A DNA stretch of 64,000 nt from the NCBI GenBank assembly GCA_964564545.1, contig CAZMBP010000051.1:13175-77174 (forward strand), written 5' to 3'. Position 1 is the first letter of the stretch; each line of letters begins with the position of its first letter. The DNA comes from CAJQQY01 sp964564545 (lineage in GTDB: Bacteria; Bacteroidota; Bacteroidia; Chitinophagales; Saprospiraceae). Made by a program: the position numbers and the translations under genes. The notes under the pieces are model-generated. The model was not told the origin of the DNA, did not search any database, and saw nothing but the letters and a program-made list of their open reading frames with translations. Of this stretch, positions 1 to 8,502 are shown piece by piece.

Positions 1-1
1 T

Positions 2-154
2 ACTTTGACAAATCCAAAAGGAGAAAAATATCAAAATAGAATCACTTGGACAAATAACGATGATGGAACAGTCAGACAAAACTGGGAAGTCTCAAAGGAT
101 GATGGAAAAACATGGACAAGTATTTTTGATGGATTATATAAAAAGAAAAAATAA
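2..154 (+). CDS. 3' end of a DUF1579-like protein (partial)
   Basis: An open frame enters from the left edge and stops at 152-154, encoding the last 50 residues of a protein. The tail is rich in Trp and Asp-Gly turns (ITWTNNDDGTVRQNWEVS, then DDGKTWTSIFDGLYKKKK). This resembles the C-terminus of DUF1579-type lipocalin-like proteins common in Bacteroidota. The next gene starts 3 bp downstream, so the two are probably co-transcribed. The family call rests on a short tail and is tentative. Confidence 0.6.
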   Translation, partial: TLTNPKGEKYQNRITWTNNDDGTVRQNWEVSKDDGKTWTSIFDGLYKKKK

Positions 155-157
155 ATT

Positions 158-694
158 ATGGCTTTAATAAAACCAGTAAAAGGAGTTTCTCCCACCTTCG
201 GTAAAAATGTTTTTATAGCAGAAAATGCAACTATCGTTGGTGATGTCGTCACGGGCGATGATTGTAGCATTTGGTTTAATGCAGTTGTTCGAGGAGATGT
301 GAACAGTATTGTAGTTGGTAATAAAGTAAACATTCAAGATGGCGCTGTCATCCATTGTACTTATCAAAAAACAAAAACGATTCTAGGAAATAATGTTTCC
401 GTTGGGCACAATGCAATTATTCATGGTTGCCAAATTGCCGATAATGTTTTAGTTGGTATGGGTGCAATTGTAATGGATGATGCTGTAGTAGAATCCAATG
501 TTTTGATTGCAGCAGGTGCAGTTGTTTTGGAAAAAGCACACTTGGAATCAGGCTTTATTTATGCAGGTGTCCCCGCTAAAAAAGTAAAAGCCTTAACACC
601 CGAAACCTTCCAACATTATATCGGAAGAATTGCAAATAATTATGTGATGTATGCAAGTTGGTTTGGAGAAGATGCTCCAAATCCAGAAGAATAA
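158..694 (+). CDS. Gamma-carbonic-anhydrase-family protein (left-handed beta-helix)
   Basis: The 178-residue product is built almost entirely of hexapeptide turns (for example VGDVVTGDDCSIWFNAVVRGDV, seen as separate rungs), as in the gamma-carbonic anhydrase/YrdA/CaiE group. His66 (VIHCT), His84 and His89 (VGHNAIIHG) sit where the three zinc ligands of that family lie, and Arg45 with Asp47 matches the conserved R-G-D rung. These proteins form trimers in the cytoplasm. Some hydrate CO2, others have no proven activity, so carbonic anhydrase activity here is inferred. Length is typical. It follows the DUF1579-like gene by 3 bp and converges on the plug-protein gene with only 4 bp between the stops. 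Confidence 0.9.
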   Translation: MALIKPVKGVSPTFGKNVFIAENATIVGDVVTGDDCSIWFNAVVRGDVNSIVVGNKVNIQDGAVIHCTYQKTKTILGNNVSVGHNAIIHGCQIADNVLVGMGAIVMDDAVVESNVLIAAGAVVLEKAHLESGFIYAGVPAKKVKALTPETFQHYIGRIANNYVMYASWFGEDAPNPEE

Positions 695-698
695 AATC

Positions 699-2090
699 TT
701 ATCGCCTTAGTGAATTAAGATTAAATGTTCCCATTAGCCGATCGTATCTTCCTCCAAATGGACGATAATAAACAAGGATCGTATATTGGTTTTCAGTTTC
801 ATACCAATCTCCTTCAAGCTCACTCATATCTGGAATTTTTTCTCCAGTTTTGGGAACGGTCACGTAGGCATAATTATAAAATCCTTGTTTTAAAGAAATA
901 TCTGCAACATAAGCATTCACAGCAGGTTGATGAGTCATTTTAAATTCTTCTTTTATTTGCCAATCACTCATCGCACCGAAAACATAGACATCCTTATCAT
1001 AAAACGGTTCATTTCTTTTTATCGAAAATAAAACATTTGCATAGTCACTTCTGATATTATTAGATTCTCGATTTTCCATTAATTCTTGGCGAAGAAATTC
1101 AACTTTTGCCGAACGATCCTCAGCTGATTCTCCATCAAAAAATGAAACATTACTCCCCTGAGAATTTTCCAAATTTCCAATAACAAATGCTCCATTAATA
1201 TCTATTCGATTGTAATATTCTTCAGCATAACGTGATTGATCCATATATAAAGTTACATCATAACCATCCTGATATTCCTCTATACCTCTCACTCCAGCTC
1301 CATCATATTGCAATGACCTGATGTCTAAAAACCTAAATTCTTTCCCTGCTGGAAAAACAATTTTATCCAAAAACTCATACGTCAATTGTTCTTTTCTAAT
1401 ATACTGAGGGCCAATATCTGTTATCGCATTATCCCATCTTCCGTTTTGCATCACTACAACTTTCACTTCTTTTCTCGGATTGTTGATAGTAATCCCTTTG
1501 TGTCGAACAACAAAATCAATCTCTTGATGGGTTCTTGATTTTTTTACAATAGAAGAAGGTAACGCCAAACCACTAGAAAGGGTAAACCTTGGTTCAACTA
1601 CCATAAATCGCCTCGTCAAAACCAAAAACTTATCATCCTCATTATCATACACTTTCAATAAATAATTCCCTGATTTTGTAAATCGAATATTTTCATTCGG
1701 AAAATTTAAACGATAATGAGTATAATCAACTAAAGTATTAATTGAAAATTCGGTGTATTCGATTCGCTCATCATTATATCCCACCATAAATTCTAACTCA
1801 GTCAAATTGGATGGAGTCCAGTCAGCATTACAATGTTCTACAGCATAAATATATTCTCGAGCATCCCCTTCCAAATCATCAAATGATAAGGTTAGAGATC
1901 CACTTCCTAATTGAATAATCGGACTCCCCATCACTATCCCAGGAGCATGAAGGTTAACCGTTTTTATATAATCAACATAAACTGCGTCTTCATAAATAAG
2001 ATTTTCATCAGCCTCATCATCTTGCGCTAAAAGGAAAGTTGAACTCATCAACAAAAGAAAAAGTACGTATATTTTTTTCATCGAAAACAT
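699..2090 (-). CDS. Type IX secretion system plug protein (DUF5103)
   Basis: The 463-residue product has a signal peptide (residues 1-22, ending FLLAQ) and an N-terminal beta-sandwich containing AVEHCNADW and GNYLLKVYDN. These patterns match the DUF5103 family, whose Flavobacterium member was identified as the Plug that closes the T9SS translocon SprA in the outer membrane. The C-terminal part continues as further beta-domains. The start could be Met1 or Met4; Met4 gives the more usual MKK signal-peptide beginning. It fits the three T9SS cargo proteins found elsewhere in the window. It is transcribed divergently from the DoxX gene. Confidence 0.85.
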   Translation of the reverse strand: MFSMKKIYVLFLLLMSSTFLLAQDDEADENLIYEDAVYVDYIKTVNLHAPGIVMGSPIIQLGSGSLTLSFDDLEGDAREYIYAVEHCNADWTPSNLTELEFMVGYNDERIEYTEFSINTLVDYTHYRLNFPNENIRFTKSGNYLLKVYDNEDDKFLVLTRRFMVVEPRFTLSSGLALPSSIVKKSRTHQEIDFVVRHKGITINNPRKEVKVVVMQNGRWDNAITDIGPQYIRKEQLTYEFLDKIVFPAGKEFRFLDIRSLQYDGAGVRGIEEYQDGYDVTLYMDQSRYAEEYYNRIDINGAFVIGNLENSQGSNVSFFDGESAEDRSAKVEFLRQELMENRESNNIRSDYANVLFSIKRNEPFYDKDVYVFGAMSDWQIKEEFKMTHQPAVNAYVADISLKQGFYNYAYVTVPKTGEKIPDMSELEGDWYETENQYTILVYYRPFGGRYDRLMGTFNLNSLRR

Positions 2091-2231
2091 TATTTGTTTT
2101 TACGAATATAAAACTGGTTTGGGAGGGGTTTTATTTTGAAAAAACTTAAAAGGAAAAGTTAACTCAATTTAAGGGATTTTTAAAAATACTTCTCTAATTT
2201 CCATCTTTAACTTTAATGAAAAATCCAACTT

Positions 2232-2591
2232 ATGGCAATCAAAGAAATTTTACTCTTCCCAATGGCATTTTTTTATATCTATGCTGGTTATTCTCATTTC
2301 AAAAAAGCATGGTTTTTCCATAAAATTACTCCTCCTCTTTTACAACCTTGGAAAGAAACCATCAATACCATTGTTGGTGTTGCTGAAATTGCGGGAGGAA
2401 TTGGTTTACTCATTCCACAAACTCGATCAGCTGCAGCAATCGGAATCGTCTTATTATTGATTGCCGTTTTCCCTGCCAATATTTATATGTTGACTTCAAA
2501 AGGAGCTGGAATGAAAATTAAAATGTGGTTCCTTTGGTTGCGACTACCTTTACAGTTGGTACTTCTTGCTTGGGCATATTGGTATATTTAA
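2232..2591 (+). CDS. DoxX family membrane protein
   Basis: This small integral membrane protein of 119 residues has four hydrophobic segments (about 8-20, 45-62, 67-86 and 99-118). The beginning, with FYIYAGYSHFKKAWFF, and the GVAEIAGGIGLLIPQTR segment are typical of the DoxX/DoxX-like family. The biochemical role of stand-alone DoxX proteins is mostly unknown; some are linked to oxidative stress or quinone-linked reactions. A strong intrinsic terminator follows 30 bp after the stop, so the gene is probably monocistronic. Confidence 0.85.
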   Translation: MAIKEILLFPMAFFYIYAGYSHFKKAWFFHKITPPLLQPWKETINTIVGVAEIAGGIGLLIPQTRSAAAIGIVLLLIAVFPANIYMLTSKGAGMKIKMWFLWLRLPLQLVLLAWAYWYI

Positions 2592-2620
2592 AATATGATC
2601 TAAATTCTTATATCATTTGA

Positions 2621-2657
2621 AAAAGCCTTGTAAATCAATCGTTTACAAGGCTTTTTT
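2621..2657 (+). terminator. Intrinsic terminator of the DoxX gene
   Basis: A perfect 14-bp stem (AAAAGCCTTGTAAA paired with TTTACAAGGCTTTT) with a 7-nt loop runs into a T tract 30 bp after the DoxX stop. Confidence 0.9.
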
Positions 2658-2955
2658 AAATTCATTTTTACCAAAATGAATGATTTTTGAAGGCTTTTGA
2701 AAGATTTATGCTAATTAAAATGGTGATGCTAGTCTAAATTTGTCCTACTCTAAACTAAGGATGGAACATTTTTCTAGTAAAGATATACCAAAATGGAAAT
2801 AATTAGTTGAAGAGCAGATTTGCCTTGATTGATTTGAATTTTCTTCAAGACTTCTCCATCTTTTCAATCCTCAGGTTTCAAAAAATAAATCTATAATAAG
2901 GAATAATCTTTCTATGAAAACTATTAACCCCAATAACCTCAACACCCATAAATAA

Positions 2956-2996
2956 TCCTCTCCCGATAATTATAAAATTGGGAGTAGGATTTTTTT
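2956..2996 (+). terminator. Terminator-like hairpin without an upstream gene
   Basis: TCCTCTCCC pairs with GGGAG-T-AGGA around an AT-rich loop and is followed by seven T. The nearest plus-strand gene already has its own terminator 300 bp upstream, so this may end an unannotated small RNA. Confidence 0.65.
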
Positions 2997-3058
2997 AAAT
3001 CCTAAATGACTAAACATCTCAGTTGAACAGGAAGTGATAAAATTACTATTTCCTTGAG

Positions 3059-3097
3059 AGCCTCTTAATTTCCCATTAAGAGGCTACTCTTTTTTTA
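3059..3097 (+). terminator. Second terminator-like hairpin without an upstream gene
   Basis: A perfect 11-bp stem (AGCCTCTTAAT and ATTAAGAGGCT) with a 5-nt loop is followed by ACTC and then seven T. No T tract exists on the other strand, so it acts on plus-strand transcripts. Confidence 0.7.
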
Positions 3098-3104
3098 AAC
3101 AATT

Positions 3105-3137
3105 GAATAACGAATATCAAACAAGGATTTATGATTT
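3105..3137 (+). repeat. Half copy of the GAATATCGAATATCGAACAAGG repeat family
   Basis: This 33-bp stretch (GAATAACGAATATC followed by AAACAAGGATTTATGATT) matches, with few changes, the reverse complement of the right arm of the palindrome at 14155-14277. Only one arm is present, so it looks like a decayed or solo-arm copy. It ends 5 bp before the stop of the thioesterase gene. Confidence 0.7.
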
Positions 3138-3141
3138 AATT

Positions 3142-3624
3142 TTAACCAAAAATACTATCCTCATCTTTACTGCTATCAAAAACTCGAATAGCAATTACTT
3201 CCGCTTCAGCAGTTATTTCTCCATCAGATTTGGCGATGCATGACATCACGACTTTTCTACCTTTGATTTCTTTAACCTTTGCTCGCAGCTCGATTGGTTT
3301 AGTATTTAAAGTTGGTTTTAGATATTTTACAGAGATTGTTCCCGTTGCATATCGATAAACTGGTTGGCTGTCCAATGTTCGATTTTCGGCTTGATAAGCT
3401 GCAGCCATTGCTGTACACATAGTATGGCAATCAATTAAGGTTGCCAAAATCCCTCCATTCAGAATTCCTTTCCAACCTTGATATTTCTCTTGAGATTCCC
3501 AGACACAAACTGACTCATCACCTTCCCAATAACTGCTAATTTTTAGGCCGTCATGATTGCTTCTTCCACAGCCAAAGCAAATATTGCCTGGCATATGATC
3601 TTGGAAGTAATCTATTTCATTCAT
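3142..3624 (-). CDS. PaaI-type hotdog-fold thioesterase
   Basis: The 160-residue product matches the 4HBT/PaaI hotdog family. Its N-terminus carries the C16-F-G-C19-G-x-x-N signature seen in a Bacteroidota/proteobacterial subgroup. The hotdog helix reads N56-G-G-I-L-A-T-L-I-D65. The family normally has His at the first position of HGG, so Asn here is a deviation, while the catalytic acid Asp65 is kept. The likely role is acyl-CoA hydrolysis in the cytoplasm; the substrate is unknown. The neighbouring saccharopine-dehydrogenase-like gene lies 58 bp upstream in the same direction, so the two may form an operon. Confidence 0.85.
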   Translation of the reverse strand: MNEIDYFQDHMPGNICFGCGRSNHDGLKISSYWEGDESVCVWESQEKYQGWKGILNGGILATLIDCHTMCTAMAAAYQAENRTLDSQPVYRYATGTISVKYLKPTLNTKPIELRAKVKEIKGRKVVMSCIAKSDGEITAEAEVIAIRVFDSSKDEDSIFG

Positions 3625-3682
3625 TATTTTTCTTTTTATAATTATGTCAGAAGATAACTTGAATGCAGAATATCAGATCTGA

Positions 3683-4915
3683 CTACTTTTTTTCATAAAT
3701 TTTAAATTGCAACCCAGCATTATCCTCTAATCTTTTTAACAATGCATCTCCAAGAGCAACAGAAGGTGTTAAAATTCCAGCCACTTTTGGCGTTTTATTT
3801 TTATCCAAAGCCAAACACACCGCACTTTCTGCCAACATTTTACTTGTGGAACCATAGCCTGGGTCACGATCACCCGTCACACTCCCTTGAATCAAAGTTC
3901 CATCAGCTAATTTTCCGATGAGCAGCATTTTATAAAAACCACTTTCTCGTTTTTCCTTCGATGGTCCTTCGCCTGGTTTTGGTAAAAATCGATTCATAGT
4001 ATTTCTCAAAAAAGAATTTGGCTTAGCAGACATCATCAAACCAGTTCCCATGAGCAACATTGTCCCTTTTGCTCTTCCTGAAAAACCAGGACCAGTCATC
4101 ATGGCTTCATCATATCGAAAATCTTTTCCGTAAGGAAAACCTTGCAGAGCATGACTTCTCCGAACAACTCGGGTATTTATAGTTGACATGATAAATGGAG
4201 CAATCCAAGATTTGGCATCTTTATCATATTTCACACTTTTCAAATCTCCTCCATCTTTTCCTTCTTGTTTTCCTTTTGGATTCAAGCCATAGGGATTAAA
4301 TAATGTCGCATAAATTGATTTATCTTTTTCGGCTTCAACTAGGACATTACTCAAACTTGCGTAAGTTCCTCCACTCATTTCCCCTTTCATGGCTTTCACT
4401 CTGAGTTTGATTTTTTGACAATATTCTCCCGTAAGTTTTTTTGATTTTTTTTGTAAAAAATAAACGCCCATGTCTGATGGAATAGAATCAAAACCACAAG
4501 TATGAACAATTCGAGTTCCATTGGCTTCTGCAGCTTCCTGATGTTGGTCGATCATTTTTCGCATCCATTGCACCTCTCCGGTAAGGTCGCAATAATCAGT
4601 TTTATGCTTGACACATGCTTCCACGAGAAGAGAACCATATTGAGCATATGGTCCAACAGTCGTACAAATCACCTTTGTTCGTTGCACCATTCGTTCGAGA
4701 GTATCCATTTTATTACTATCAGCAATTACCAATGGAATTTCCTCTGCCCCTAAATCTTTTTGAATATCTTCTAATTTTACGGCATTTCGTCCACCCATAG
4801 CCCATTTTACAGACCCATTTGCTCCATATTTTTGAAACATATATTCTGCCACTAATCTACCTGTGAAACCACTTGCTCCCCAAAAAATGATGTCAAATTC
4901 TCGTTTATCACTCAT
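3683..4915 (-). CDS. Saccharopine dehydrogenase-like NAD(P)-binding reductase (trans-acting enoyl reductase type)
   Basis: The 410-residue product begins with a Rossmann nucleotide-binding loop, G13-A-S-G16-F-T-G19, and has the C-terminal layout of the saccharopine dehydrogenase family used by trans-acting enoyl reductases. The segment HTCGFDSIPSDMGVYFL is strongly conserved in this subgroup. Mycobacterial relatives reduce lipid intermediates, and eukaryotic relatives are lipid-droplet oxidoreductases. Together with the downstream thioesterase this points to lipid or acyl-thioester metabolism, but the substrate is inferred only. Length is typical for the family. Confidence 0.85.
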   Translation of the reverse strand: MSDKREFDIIFWGASGFTGRLVAEYMFQKYGANGSVKWAMGGRNAVKLEDIQKDLGAEEIPLVIADSNKMDTLERMVQRTKVICTTVGPYAQYGSLLVEACVKHKTDYCDLTGEVQWMRKMIDQHQEAAEANGTRIVHTCGFDSIPSDMGVYFLQKKSKKLTGEYCQKIKLRVKAMKGEMSGGTYASLSNVLVEAEKDKSIYATLFNPYGLNPKGKQEGKDGGDLKSVKYDKDAKSWIAPFIMSTINTRVVRRSHALQGFPYGKDFRYDEAMMTGPGFSGRAKGTMLLMGTGLMMSAKPNSFLRNTMNRFLPKPGEGPSKEKRESGFYKMLLIGKLADGTLIQGSVTGDRDPGYGSTSKMLAESAVCLALDKNKTPKVAGILTPSVALGDALLKRLEDNAGLQFKIYEKK

Positions 4916-5114
4916 AATATTTAATTATTAAAATTTTATAAAAATCGAATTTACTATTTATCAAGTAAAATTTTCAACGAAGTAAGTTAAGTATTATAGA
5001 TTGAGATAAATCATCTAATAACTTATCTTTTATTTGTAACTTAAAATGAATATAAGTGTTCAATGAGAGTATTTTATTTTAAAAAGAAATAAGCTCAAAA
5101 TAGACTTTTCAAAA

Positions 5115-5148
5115 TTTGTCTTTAATTGGACTCTATTACTTATATTTG
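5115..5148 (+). promoter_or_regulatory. Bacteroidota-type promoter of the TerB-like gene
   Basis: TTTG at 5115-5118 and TATATTTG at 5141-5148 are separated by 22 bp, close to the -33/-7 layout of Bacteroidota primary promoters. The ATG lies 47 bp further on. Confidence 0.75.
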
Positions 5149-5195
5149 CGGTCTCAAATCAGAAATTTATTTTTAATAAAATATATCATTAAAAA

Positions 5196-5681
5196 ATGTT
5201 ACATCAATTAAGAAATTTACCAGCTGAAGATTTACAAGAATTACTTGATGCAATTCCAGTAATTACTTTGTTAATAGCTGGAGCTGACGGAGATATCGAA
5301 GGCGAAGAATTAGCGCATTCAGAAAAAATCACTAAGATTAGAGGATATTCAGGTGGAGAAATCATGCAAGACTTTTATGACAAAGTTGGAGAGGATTATA
5401 CTGAACGATTAGATCGTTGGTTAAAAGTAATTCCAAAAGATACTGCTGAAAGAACGGCAGATCTCTCAAATCGATTGGAAAAATTAAATCCTATTTTAGC
5501 AAAATTAGCTCCTGAATTAGGTGCTGAGATGTACAAAAGTTTCACTTCTTTTGCCAAGCATGTTGCTAAAGCTTCAGGCGGATTTTTTGGTTTTGGAAGA
5601 ATCAACAAGGAAGAAGCTGAATTGGTTAATTTACCAATGTTGACTCCGATAATTGTTGAAAAAGAAGAGGACGAAGCATAG
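5196..5681 (+). CDS. Putative TerB-like protein, function unknown
   Basis: This 161-residue soluble, mostly helical and acidic protein contains ITLLIAGADGDIEGEEL near residues 23-39. That recalls the acidic DG(x)I-xxxE turn of tellurite-resistance TerB-fold proteins, which may bind metal. No signal peptide or membrane segment is seen, and the C-terminus ends in an acidic run (EKEEDEA). It has its own promoter and terminator, so it is monocistronic. The TerB relationship is tentative; a conserved hypothetical of Bacteroidota is the safe statement. Confidence 0.6.
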   Translation: MLHQLRNLPAEDLQELLDAIPVITLLIAGADGDIEGEELAHSEKITKIRGYSGGEIMQDFYDKVGEDYTERLDRWLKVIPKDTAERTADLSNRLEKLNPILAKLAPELGAEMYKSFTSFAKHVAKASGGFFGFGRINKEEAELVNLPMLTPIIVEKEEDEA

Positions 5682-5696
5682 TTTTCGTTTTTTATA

Positions 5697-5742
5697 AAAA
5701 AAGCTGCTACTGATTTCAAGATTTGTAGCAGCTTTTTTTTTT
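5697..5742 (+). terminator. Intrinsic terminator of the TerB-like gene
   Basis: AAGCTGCTAC pairs with GTAGCAGCTT (extended by A/T pairs) around a 14-nt loop and is followed by ten T. Confidence 0.9.
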
Positions 5743-5870
5743 GCAGTTATCTTGAAAAATTTTCTCTTTTCAGTCTTTCGTTAATTTTTTTCCGAAAATA
5801 TTAATCGATCCCTTTGTTCGTTTTAAAGAAAGATCAAAACAAAAAAAGTAAATATTTCCTCTGAAAGATT

Positions 5871-5878
5871 TACTTTTG
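5871..5878 (+). promoter_or_regulatory. -7 box of the Wzz-like gene
   Basis: TACTTTTG fits TAnnTTTG exactly and lies 20 bp before the ATG. No clear -33 TTTG is seen. Confidence 0.55.
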
Positions 5879-5898
5879 CGAAATAATCACAACTTTAC

Positions 5899-6996
5899 AT
5901 GGAAAATAATGAGAACCTACTAGGCGTCATTTCTACACTCTTGAAATGGCGAAAACCTATCATAAGAATTTGTTTAATTGCAGGAATTGGTACTGCGCTC
6001 ATCACTTGGTTTGGCTTAGATGACTACTATCAATCTACTACAGTTTTTTATGCAGCAAGCCCTGACTTGGGTAAACCTGAGGCTGTTGGTGAAATCGAAC
6101 GAGATAGAGATATCTATGGAGAAGACACCGACAATGATCGACTTTTGACGATTGCTCAATCGAATGAGTTAGTGACTTATTTGATTAATAAATTTAAGCT
6201 CTACGATCATTATGACATTGACCAAAGCAATCGGAAGTCAAAAGATAAGGTGCGTAAGAAGTTCCGTAAATTATATAATGTAGAAAAGACCAAATACGAA
6301 GCAATCGAAATTGCGGTGGAAGATAGAGATAGTATCAAGGCTGCTGAAATTGTCAATGCTGCAAGAATTAGAACTACAGAAATTGCTCAAACCTTGATCA
6401 AAGATGGACACGCTAAAAGAATGAACTCATTGGAATCAACCATCAAGGAAAAACAAAAATCACTTTATATTCTTGGAGATAGTCTTTCTAGAGTTCGGAA
6501 AAAATATCAAGTTTTTAATACCGAAACTCAAGGGGAATTATTGGCACAAATGGTTGCTAAACAACGAAGTCAATTAATCGGTGCAAAAGCAAAAATAGAA
6601 GTTTTTAAAACAGGCGGTAGTGCTGCAAGAGACTCTGTTATTTTTCTCCGAGCACAAGTGAAAGGTTTGGAAAAAGAAGTGGAAAGCCTCGAAAAAAACT
6701 TATCACTTTTCAATAGCGGTATGTCTTTGGTCAATGAGTTGGAAGATGAACATCAAGAAGCTCGTGAACAAATAAGTATTGACCGAGAACGATTTAAACA
6801 GCTAAAAGCTAGTTATGATTCTTATATTCCAACTATTATGGTAGTTGAAAATGGAGACGTTCCGGTGGTCAAATCTCGCCCTATGCGTTCCTTAATCACC
6901 ATTAGCGCAGTTATCATTGCTTTTATTCTAAGTTTGATTGGCGTTTTGATTTTGGAAAATTACAAAGATGTGGATTGGAAAAAACTGTCTGAATAA
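5899..6996 (+). CDS. Wzz-like polysaccharide co-polymerase / chain-length determinant
   Basis: The 365-residue product has the PCP topology: a transmembrane helix near residues 20-40, a long periplasmic part rich in heptad-like Lys/Glu segments (about 180-300), and a second helix near 330-352 followed by a short cytoplasmic tail. No tyrosine-kinase domain is fused. PCP proteins set the chain length of polysaccharides made by the Wzy pathway. It is followed 66 bp later by an O-antigen ligase/polymerase gene, which supports the call. No glycosyltransferases, flippase or kinase flank the pair. Confidence 0.75.
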   Translation: MENNENLLGVISTLLKWRKPIIRICLIAGIGTALITWFGLDDYYQSTTVFYAASPDLGKPEAVGEIERDRDIYGEDTDNDRLLTIAQSNELVTYLINKFKLYDHYDIDQSNRKSKDKVRKKFRKLYNVEKTKYEAIEIAVEDRDSIKAAEIVNAARIRTTEIAQTLIKDGHAKRMNSLESTIKEKQKSLYILGDSLSRVRKKYQVFNTETQGELLAQMVAKQRSQLIGAKAKIEVFKTGGSAARDSVIFLRAQVKGLEKEVESLEKNLSLFNSGMSLVNELEDEHQEAREQISIDRERFKQLKASYDSYIPTIMVVENGDVPVVKSRPMRSLITISAVIIAFILSLIGVLILENYKDVDWKKLSE

Positions 6997-7058
6997 CGGT
7001 TAATTGTTAACGGTGAACTGTTAATATTCCCGCTTGTAATTAATCATTAACCATTAGA
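6997..7058. repeat. Small palindromic TTAA-rich repeat
   Basis: The gap between the two polysaccharide genes is filled by GGTTAATTGTTAACGG and an inverted, related arm, TTAATCATTAACC. An in-frame stop at 7048 inside the right arm forces the next gene to start after it. It looks like a degenerate member of the palindromic intergenic repeats seen elsewhere in the window. Confidence 0.5.
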
Positions 7059-7062
7059 AACC

Positions 7063-8502
7063 TTGTTTGCAAAACTGCTTGGCATATCGACGGAAGATCT
7101 TTCTCAAAAATTATTTGCGATTTTTGGAGCAATCATTTTGTTGTCTTTGTTTATTGGGGCGGCGACTGATTTTTATTTCTTAGCAGCATTGCCTGTGGTG
7201 GTTTTGATTGGATTCGTTGCGGTAGTAGATTTTAAAAGTCTATTTTTTCTTACCCTATTTTTAATTCCTTTTTCGATAGAAATGACATTGCCTGGAGGTC
7301 TTGGAACAGACTTTCCACCTGAGCTTTTGATCATCGGATTGATGCTCACTTACCTTCTATATTTTATCAAAAATTTAAAAAATATTGGGAAAGAATTTTA
7401 CAAGCATCCAATAACGATCTTTGTAATTTTGCATTTGTTTTGGACATTTATCACCACTATTCATTCTTACGATTATTTAGTTTCTGTAAAATTCCTGCTC
7501 GCAAAATTTTGGTATGTTTTCGTCTTCTATTTTATGGCTGGACAACTTATCAAAACAACGAAGGATTTTAAAAAGCTATTTTGGTTTTTCTTCTTTCCCA
7601 TTTTTGCAACGATATTTTATGTGATGATTCGGCATGCAGCGACTGGTTTTTCATTTAAAGAAATTAACTTTTGTGTTGGACCATTTTATCGTAACCATGT
7701 GATGTATGGATGTATCGTTGCCTTGTTTTTACCATTTATTTGGTATGTCAAAAAGTGGTATCCTAAATATTCAAAGACTTGGTGGTTTTTAGTTGGAGCA
7801 CTTTTAATTGCCTTGTTGGCGGTACAATTATCGTATACTCGAGCTGCTTATGTTGGAATTGCGATTGCGATTGCAGCGGTACAAATTATTCGTTTTCGAT
7901 TGATGAAAGTTGCAGTTGGATTGGCGATTGCCATTGCTTTGGGAGTCGTAGTTCACTTAATTACCGATAATTCCTACATGGATTATGCGCCTGAATTTAA
8001 AAATACAGTTACTCATAATCAGTTCGATAATTTGATTTCAGCTACGGCAAAAGGGGAAGACATTTCGACGATGGAAAGAGTTTATCGTTGGGTCGCAGGC
8101 TATCAAATGAGTCAAAAAGAACCACTAACCGGTTTTGGTCCTGGAAACTTTTATGGCTTTTATAAAGGCTATACCGTCACTAGTTTTGAAACTTATGTGA
8201 GTGATAATCCCGAACAATCAGGAATTCATAATTACTATTTGATGTTGATTGTGGAGCAAGGTTTTATGGGAGCATTTATATTCTTATTTATGTGCTTTTA
8301 CTTCTTGATTCGAGGGGAAACGGTCTATCATAAAATTAAAGATCCGATGAAAAAACATATTGTAATGACGGTGATTTTGACGGTGATTATTATTGATTGT
8401 TTATTGTTGATCAATGATATGATCGAAACAGATAAGATTGGTTCGTTCTTTTTTATTTGTATGGCAGTACTTACGAATATGGATACAACCCCCGACCCCT
8501 AA
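7063..8502 (+). CDS. O-antigen ligase / Wzy-like polymerase
   Basis: This polytopic membrane protein of 479 residues has about 11-12 hydrophobic segments and one large periplasmic loop (about 310-400) containing GFGPGNFYGFYKGY, the layout of the Wzy/WaaL (RfaL) O-antigen ligase family. LSYTRAAYVGI in the preceding helix region matches the Wzy_C pattern. There is no ATG near the N-terminus and an in-frame stop lies at 7048-7050, so the start must be TTG at 7063. The last residues (TPDP) and the stop are encoded by the arm of the 205-bp palindrome that follows, so the present C-terminus was shaped by that repeat. Confidence 0.8.
   Translation: MFAKLLGISTEDLSQKLFAIFGAIILLSLFIGAATDFYFLAALPVVVLIGFVAVVDFKSLFFLTLFLIPFSIEMTLPGGLGTDFPPELLIIGLMLTYLLYFIKNLKNIGKEFYKHPITIFVILHLFWTFITTIHSYDYLVSVKFLLAKFWYVFVFYFMAGQLIKTTKDFKKLFWFFFFPIFATIFYVMIRHAATGFSFKEINFCVGPFYRNHVMYGCIVALFLPFIWYVKKWYPKYSKTWWFLVGALLIALLAVQLSYTRAAYVGIAIAIAAVQIIRFRLMKVAVGLAIAIALGVVVHLITDNSYMDYAPEFKNTVTHNQFDNLISATAKGEDISTMERVYRWVAGYQMSQKEPLTGFGPGNFYGFYKGYTVTSFETYVSDNPEQSGIHNYYLMLIVEQGFMGAFIFLFMCFYFLIRGETVYHKIKDPMKKHIVMTVILTVIIIDCLLLINDMIETDKIGSFFFICMAVLTNMDTTPDP

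Larger units (their letters stand above)
2592..3141. other. 550-bp gene-free region with three terminators
   Basis: No convincing coding sequence is seen between DoxX and the thioesterase. The region holds the DoxX terminator, two further plus-strand terminator-like hairpins (2956-2996 and 3059-3097) with no gene in front of them, and a half copy of a dispersed repeat (3105-3137). The surplus terminators suggest one or two small transcripts, or the remains of lost genes. Confidence 0.7.

Noticed and set aside
6997..7063. Frameshift or missing start in the Wzy-like gene
   Set aside because: The upstream frame contains an in-frame stop within a small repeat, and a TTG directly after it gives a complete first membrane helix, so a TTG start explains the gene without an error.
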